Positions 58,634 to 64,000 of a stretch of 64,000 bases of DNA are shown one piece after another. The first letter of the stretch is position 1. The number at the start of each line of letters is the position of its first letter. The notes beneath the pieces are model-generated. The model saw nothing but the letters and a program-made list of their open reading frames with translations, made no database searches and was not told the origin of the DNA. This DNA comes from Trileptium ribeirensis. Taxonomy: Eukaryota; Nematoda; Enoplea; Enoplida; Thoracostomopsidae. Made by a program: the position numbers and the translations under genes. Location of the stretch: contig JASANE010001404.1 in assembly GCA_030248225.1 (NCBI GenBank), positions 1-64,000 of the forward strand, in the 5' to 3' direction.

Positions 58634-58855
58634 TAAGTCCAACGGTACCATGTTGAGAAGTAGAATCATTTCATTTTTCATTTACACTGTAAACAAAGCA
58701 GGGTTATATATATAGATTACCTTTATGACAGCGTCACCCGGACCTCCAACTTTGGTGCCATTGTGCGAAGTAGCATGATTTTATTCTTTATTTACACTTG
58801 AAAAAGCAGGATCATATTTCTGGGTTATCTTAACGATCACATCACCCGGATCACG
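58634..58855. repeat. Two-copy diverged tandem duplication, about 110 bp unit
   Basis: Copy 1: AAGTCCAACGGTACCATGTT, GAAGTAGAATCATTTCATT, TTTACACTGTAAACAAAGCAG, GCGTCACCCGGA. Copy 2: CCTCCAACTTTGGTGCCATT, GAAGTAGCATGATTTTATT, TTTACACTTGAAAAAGCAG, CATCACCCGGATC. It starts 40 bases after the tRNA-like head, which suits a dimeric SINE tail. Confidence 0.65.
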
Positions 58856-60611
58856 TAACTGATCCCACGCATTGTGTCAGAACTTCAGTTATGGCTGAAA
58901 CATTGTGCAGTATCTCATGTATAATGCATTGGATGACATGAACGGTGTGACATCGCAAAATAGGATTTAGCTGGGCACAAAAAGATTTGTTTCCCAAATT
59001 TCTATTAAGGCGACCGGGTTACAGACCTGGCTAGCGTTTTGACGGAATACTTTTCTGGTATGGCCCACCGGGTCATAGTTTGTCATAATCCTGTTATGTT
59101 TTTGATGAACACAAAGTCTGCAAGCCAGTGGAGGAATTATTTTCCACCGCGTGCTCTGTACACATGCATCTGGTTGCTCGTCGGCTTTCCACTGAACGGT
59201 ACGCGGTGGACGCCAGCTGAACTGACCTGGTTTCGCCCTTGATTTGCAAAAACTCTTTAAAACACATAATCATCCAACGTTCATCATTTAACAACCTGGT
59301 TGAACTATCATCCAAGTTGGGAACTGTACACTTTTAACTGAAGAATAGTTAGGTCGTCAGGTTTCCCCTGAATAGCAGAGACATTCATCAACAAGAACAG
59401 GTATACATCGTTTAAGCGTAAGTGCAATTAATGCACTATAGTTGGGATCTTCCAGATGAAAGTCATTAAATATATGTTACATAGCCCAACAACATGTGTT
59501 TTTGGAATCACTAAGTCGAGATATCTGGTTTTGATTTGTATACGCTAACTGAGTAGATAATTTTAAGCGAAATGTAATTAATTAATCAAAGGATATGAAA
59601 TTACTTAACCGATATTTACCGCAAGCATACTCTCCTGCGGTAGTTAGCTTCTGACGTGCCATAGATAGCTACCATAATTTCGCGGACACGGTCATATACA
59701 ACTGTCGATACGAAATTATATATATTGACATGGAGAAGTGTGGTGATTTTATCACTAGATACAATTTTACTAAAAATCTTGCCTATTACAGTTTCTTTAG
59801 TTCACTAAGACACGAGACATTGGTATTTTTCGCTGAATGTTAGATATAATAACTACAACGGTTTTATTCTTTGGTGGTTTTACATGATTTATATACTCTT
59901 GCGAAGTCTGAGCCCACAGATTTTTAGCGATGACGTCATATTTGTGATATTGGAAATTGACCTTATCACCCCAAATTACTCCATCGGCTTGCTTTTTCGA
60001 CAAGTATATAAATTAATTATTATTTTTCTGGGCTTTAAAGACAACTGATTGACTACATTACATATACAAGTTAACCGTGTTTTTGGCTGTCAAGAAAGAA
60101 ATTATACCCTTGATTGAGGCAGGTATTTATTCTTATTTATTTGTCTCATGATAATAATATTTCATTCTTTCTGCATTAATTTTGTCTCGGTAATCCATGT
60201 CTTGCATTGTTCGTCTGCTTGCACTTACTATGACCTTATTAATATCAGTCGTACGTAGCAATATTTAGTACTACTCTTGGTGTAGAGTCAATTCAGGAAA
60301 TATCATCTGGTTCATTTGAATGTTGCAGTACTAACAGTTGTATTACTATAATACTTATCTGTGGTGCTGGAGAGCTGGGTGTGATTATTGCACCACTGGA
60401 CTATCGACGCCAGTGATACAGTGGGTATGGGATTATTATAACGATTACAATATAGGCGTATATATATATATATTTTGTGTCATGCACTATTGGGACAGTG
60501 TGCACTTCATTTTGCTATCCACTGTGGGGATGGGACATGGTTTAATATACAAATCCAAAGTATTGTATATATAAGCAAATGGATATAGCTATAATACGAT
60601 ATATAAACATA
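58856..60611. other. No gene recognised
   Basis: Unassigned. 59144-59209 contains a 9 bp inverted repeat, CCACCGCGT/ACGCGGTGG, with a 48 nt spacer, inside overlapping short ORFs on both strands that show no domain. Confidence 0.4.
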
Positions 60612-60681
60612 CAGTAGCGTCGCAAGTCGGGGGCAGTGGGGAGATCGTGCCTATCCACTATTGGTTGGTTCCGCCCCTAGT
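60612..60681 (+). mobile_element. Possible degraded hAT-like fragment
   Basis: CAGTAGCGTCGCAAGTCGGG at the left is close to the CAGGGGCGTCGCCAAGGGGG terminus at 61537. GGTTCCGCCCCTAG at 60668-60681 could be the opposite end. Flanks do not form a clear target-site duplication. Confidence 0.35.
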
Positions 60682-60835
60682 TTACAATTACCGAGTTTAC
60701 TAAACTAGCAACCGTCAGATCGAACTTTTGAGTCGATCGCCACTATGGGTGGGACTGGCTGCTCCGCTGCTCAGCTAAAATTTCATGGCGACTTCCCTGA
60801 AATATATATAGGTATGATATATATTTTATTAATAT

Positions 60836-60870
60836 TAGATGCGCTGTTATAATATTTAATAGCGCATCTA
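60836..60870. repeat. 35 bp hairpin
   Basis: Perfect 10 bp arms TAGATGCGCT and AGCGCATCTA around a 15 nt AT-rich loop, in very AT-rich DNA (60800-60960). It could be a cruciform-prone site or a transposon relic. Confidence 0.8.
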
Positions 60871-61536
60871 GAGTTATAATTGTATATATATTATTTATAC
60901 AAATCTATATATCCATATATAATCAACATTATCATATATATTGTATGTTACTGAACATCCAGTTTGTATAAATTGTGCTCGCGCAGCACCCATCGGATCT
61001 CTTCTATAGCTTGCCGGTTAGAATAAATATTGTTATTTATTGACGAGTCCCCAGGTTGCTGCAACAACAATAGTCATAGTCATGAAACCATAAAGCATCC
61101 TTGAGACAAGATTAATGACTCAAAATAATGAATGACAAGCGCTGACTGACTGGTTAACTGGCTGACTGAGCTTCTGAATCTCGTTTTAGATTGTATAGCA
61201 TTATTTCGCAGTACTAAACTAAATCGTTGTTGACATTTGTGTGTGTTAGGCGGATGATTTTGAATAGCTTTAGGGAGTGATTTCGTAAGATTGCTAGAAC
61301 CAGCAGAAGTGAGTTGTAGCTGTGAATGTAATGAAAATCTTACGATCTTGGGTGTACTTAATGAAAATAGGTTAGTACTGTACAATACGGATTGAATAAT
61401 TTATATATTCGCTCATATTCAAGCGCAGAACTCCTGTTTAAAAGCATAAGCAACCAGTGCTGATGGTGTTAGTTTCTAAAAATCCCATGAATGGTTATAG
61501 GACTGGGTGTGAAGTCTTTTCACATGTGGGTGCCAT
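60871..61536. other. No gene recognised
   Basis: AT-rich, then unassigned. 61120-61170 has short GACTGACTGG/CTGGCTGACTGAG repeats. The 101-codon minus-strand ORF at 61080-61385 is Ser/Thr/Asn-rich without motifs. Confidence 0.4.
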
Positions 61537-61728
61537 CAGGGGCGTCGCCAAGGGGGTGGGCCACGGAGGGCCGTACCCCCATAGTTTGGCTCGGTGCCCC
61601 CAGTTGGATTTTACAACTAACTTGTGCCCCTTCAGAAAGCCTTGGTGCCTCCTCTGTTCGGATATTGTGCCCCTCCAGAAAGCCTTGGTACCCTTTCCCC
61701 CAGTTTAGATTTTCTGGCTACGCCTCTG
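61537..61728 (+). mobile_element. 192 bp non-autonomous hAT-type element
   Basis: Terminal inverted repeats CAGGGGCGTCGCCA and TGGCTACGCCTCTG enclose a GC-rich interior. The element is flanked by a perfect 8 bp duplication, GGTGCCAT (61529-61536 and 61729-61736), diagnostic of hAT transposition. The interior contains two copies of a TGTGCCCCTxCAGAAAGCC segment (about 61621 and 61668). It encodes no transposase; the two + ORFs crossing it are by-products. The intact target-site duplication suggests a fairly recent insertion. Confidence 0.93.
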
Positions 61729-61736
61729 GGTGCCAT

Positions 61737-64000
61737 AAAGAAACGTGGATTTAGTCTGTAAATTTCCTATGTCGACTATAATACGGGTGGACTCGAATTC
61801 GCAAGTTCATTATTGTATATTTCTGTATTTTAATCCGTTACACATGTAGAAAATGTCGAAAATGTTATTAGACGGAAGTAATATCATAGTAAATTTCGAA
61901 TTTTTAAAATGCAGCCACTAATTTTAGTAATCAAAAATTGTCTGAAGACCTAAATAGCGTGTTTGTTTTCTTAAGGTACCCAGTCTAAGTAGTGCACGGC
62001 CGAAATAAAACCCGCGTAACAATGAAACCTGCTTGCTTCAACACGTTTTATTTACAACTAAGTAACTAAGTCTTTGCAACTGGTTTTATTTACAAAACTG
62101 GATTATATATCTTAAACTGCTGCAGATTTGTTTCCTCTTATTTACCAATTTCATGGCTATTTTCTGAGTAGTAATAAATATACATTTCTCCATGCTTTCC
62201 AAGCAATGCTGAACAATGTCGGCAGCCCATTATCCTGGTTCTGTGACTCGTAAGCTCATGTAAATCTTGTTGTAAAGATAATTTGTTTGTTTTCAGTTTT
62301 CTGCTGGTCTTATATGTCCATAGAGATTATACGGACTCATTATAATATTGTAAACCGTTGGAAGGGCTAAATGGGTATAGAAAGTAGTCAGACCTCCACT
62401 CGCCATTCCAGTGGCTCTGAGTAGAAAACAAATTAATAAAATGTGGCATCTTTAGTTTCAGTACTGAGGCCATCCTGTCAGCAAAGGAATAATCGGCTTG
62501 GCTAAAGATACTTTATTCGGAGCTTTATACAATTTCATGACATGATCGCAAGCACTTTTAAAACAATCGTAAACCGGTGAGCAGACGACTTGTCAAATGA
62601 AGTGACTTCGATATAATTTTATTCTTTCCGTATTATAAGCATGCAATCTGTCCTGCATAGCTTCTTTAATCATATGTCGCATCTTTATGATCTGGTTATA
62701 TGACTGGAGTCTTTCATACTGTGTTACGGTAACATATTGTATACTTACACGGATACAGGTTCATAGTGGAAAAATTGGACGATAACCAGTATGTGTAAAC
62801 TAGCGAATAAGCTTGCGTTTTAGCGACTGCTGTACCACATTCCTTGGATTTAACACGTTCGAAGCTTTCAGAAATTATGCTTTAACCTATTATATTGCAT
62901 GCCTGAATAACGATTGTATATTGTAAGTTTTAACTAATGCAAACGTTTATATTAAAACCACTATAAGGTTTCTTCATAATTTAGATATCACTGTGCAAAT
63001 ATGTATTGTAAATCGACTATATATACTATGTAGTCATAACAGACGTAAAACCTGAGAAATATCGAATTTATAAAATTAATGGAGTAGTGGAGTGTTCAAT
63101 GCGATTATAATTTATGATTAAGTTAGTTTTATCTTTGTTGAAGACCTGATTTTGGTACGTCGGTCGCAAAATGTGTGTCTCATCTTCCTTCACAAAGTTC
63201 CTAACTAGATTACTATTGTTATTACTATTATCATGAGCCGATGAAAGTCGACTCCGCATCATCGGCTCTTGCTATTATAATATGGATCAAATTTTATGAC
63301 GGTGAAACTTCGTGGCAGTACATGTTGGGTTGCTTTAGTAGAAAGTAAAGTTTAAATAGAGCGTGTGGTAAAGATGTCTGGTGCAGGAACCGAATCTTTT
63401 CGGGGTATATCCGCTATGTTGGCACAAAAAATGACATTACTCTTGAATTGTATATTAATGAATGGCGCCTTGTCTACTGAGTTTCTGAAGTATATACAGC
63501 CTTCGTTTTCTTTGAAGTCAGTCATCCAATAGCTGATTTTGACTGTCGCTGCTTTGCACATAAGACTCGCATTTATATCCCAAGTCTAAAGATGATGCAG
63601 TATAAAATAGATATACTGTAACGGTGTGTTTTCCCCTTTAGACACTGTCTGTATGTACGATGGCCGCGCTGGCCTGCGCAACGCAGGATCAGAGTTGATC
63701 GATTTCGACCGCATTGTTGGGAGCTTAACATTGGGAGTAGCACCCAAAGTCGGACGACGCATACTTGTATTGACTTTCCGACGAATATCGTAAGATTTTA
63801 GTTTCGGGATTGTACAAAGTATTTTACAGCTTATACCGCCAAAAACTTTCTTTTACTGAAAGGCCTCTTTTATTGGCTCAAAATTTAGCATTTCGGTGAC
63901 AAATAGTATCGCATCGCTCATTTACATTATATCATTGTAGGTTATAGATCCCACGATGGCATAGGATCCATTTTTATATCTAAAACCTATTTTTGTCACT
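61737..64000. other. No gene recognised
   Basis: AT-rich unassigned sequence to the window end. 63230-63262 carries a short CGATGA/TCATCG-type inverted repeat (CGATGAAAGTC, CATCATCGG). ORFs at 63068-63262 and 63352-63561 (minus) have no motifs. Confidence 0.45.

Noticed and set aside
60612..60807. Complete hAT element ending at GGCGACTTCCCTG
   Set aside because: The left end fits, but the flanks TAAACATA and AAATATAT do not form an 8 bp duplication; only a short fragment is kept as a feature.

Overview
This is eukaryotic, AT-rich, intron- and repeat-dominated DNA, most likely from an invertebrate animal. There are no operons, bacterial ribosome-binding sites or long continuous ORFs. Instead there is a 7.9 kb satellite array, several short inverted-repeat (MITE-type) transposons with target-site duplications, a decayed LINE with a CR1/L2-style reverse transcriptase, and many local tandem duplications. 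I cannot name the species. No conserved host gene could be identified by name. Outside the LINE, every protein-coding call below is a structural prediction.

Layout. Bases 1-7882 are a satellite of about 162 bp units (about 47 copies) that probably continues past the left edge. Each unit carries two nested inverted repeats. Two T-rich blocks and some noisy units interrupt it, and a four-unit variant block recurs three times. From 7.9 to 19 kb there are a dispersed AT-core repeat, a 425 bp MITE (9626-10050), and a set of two-copy tandem duplications. One of these contains a 342 bp MITE (16086-16427) whose empty site survives in the sister copy. From 19.3 to 28.1 kb there is the best candidate for a host gene: five exon-like segments on the + strand that are phase-compatible and end in a stop (169 codons), followed by another exon-like pair. 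A small ORF with a signal peptide lies on the - strand inside the third intron.

From 29 to 33.2 kb there is a transposon graveyard: AT-core repeat, near-perfect 66 bp hairpin, hAT-like terminus, then the LINE pseudogene at 31797-33100. From 36 to 42 kb there are degenerate tandem repeats, a string of six hairpins at 38009-38142 with partial tRNA character, and an isolated 121-codon ORF. A 128 bp minisatellite with a trimeric higher-order pattern occupies about 48790-50060. The right third (50-64 kb) is mostly unassigned. It holds scattered GC-rich repeat fragments, an exon-like ORF at 55835-56113 (-), a tRNA-like/SINE head at 58516-58594 and a textbook non-autonomous hAT element at 61537-61728 with an 8 bp target-site duplication.

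No pathway or multi-gene system can be read from the window. The firmest structural results are the satellite architecture, the transposons with their target sites, and the minisatellite.
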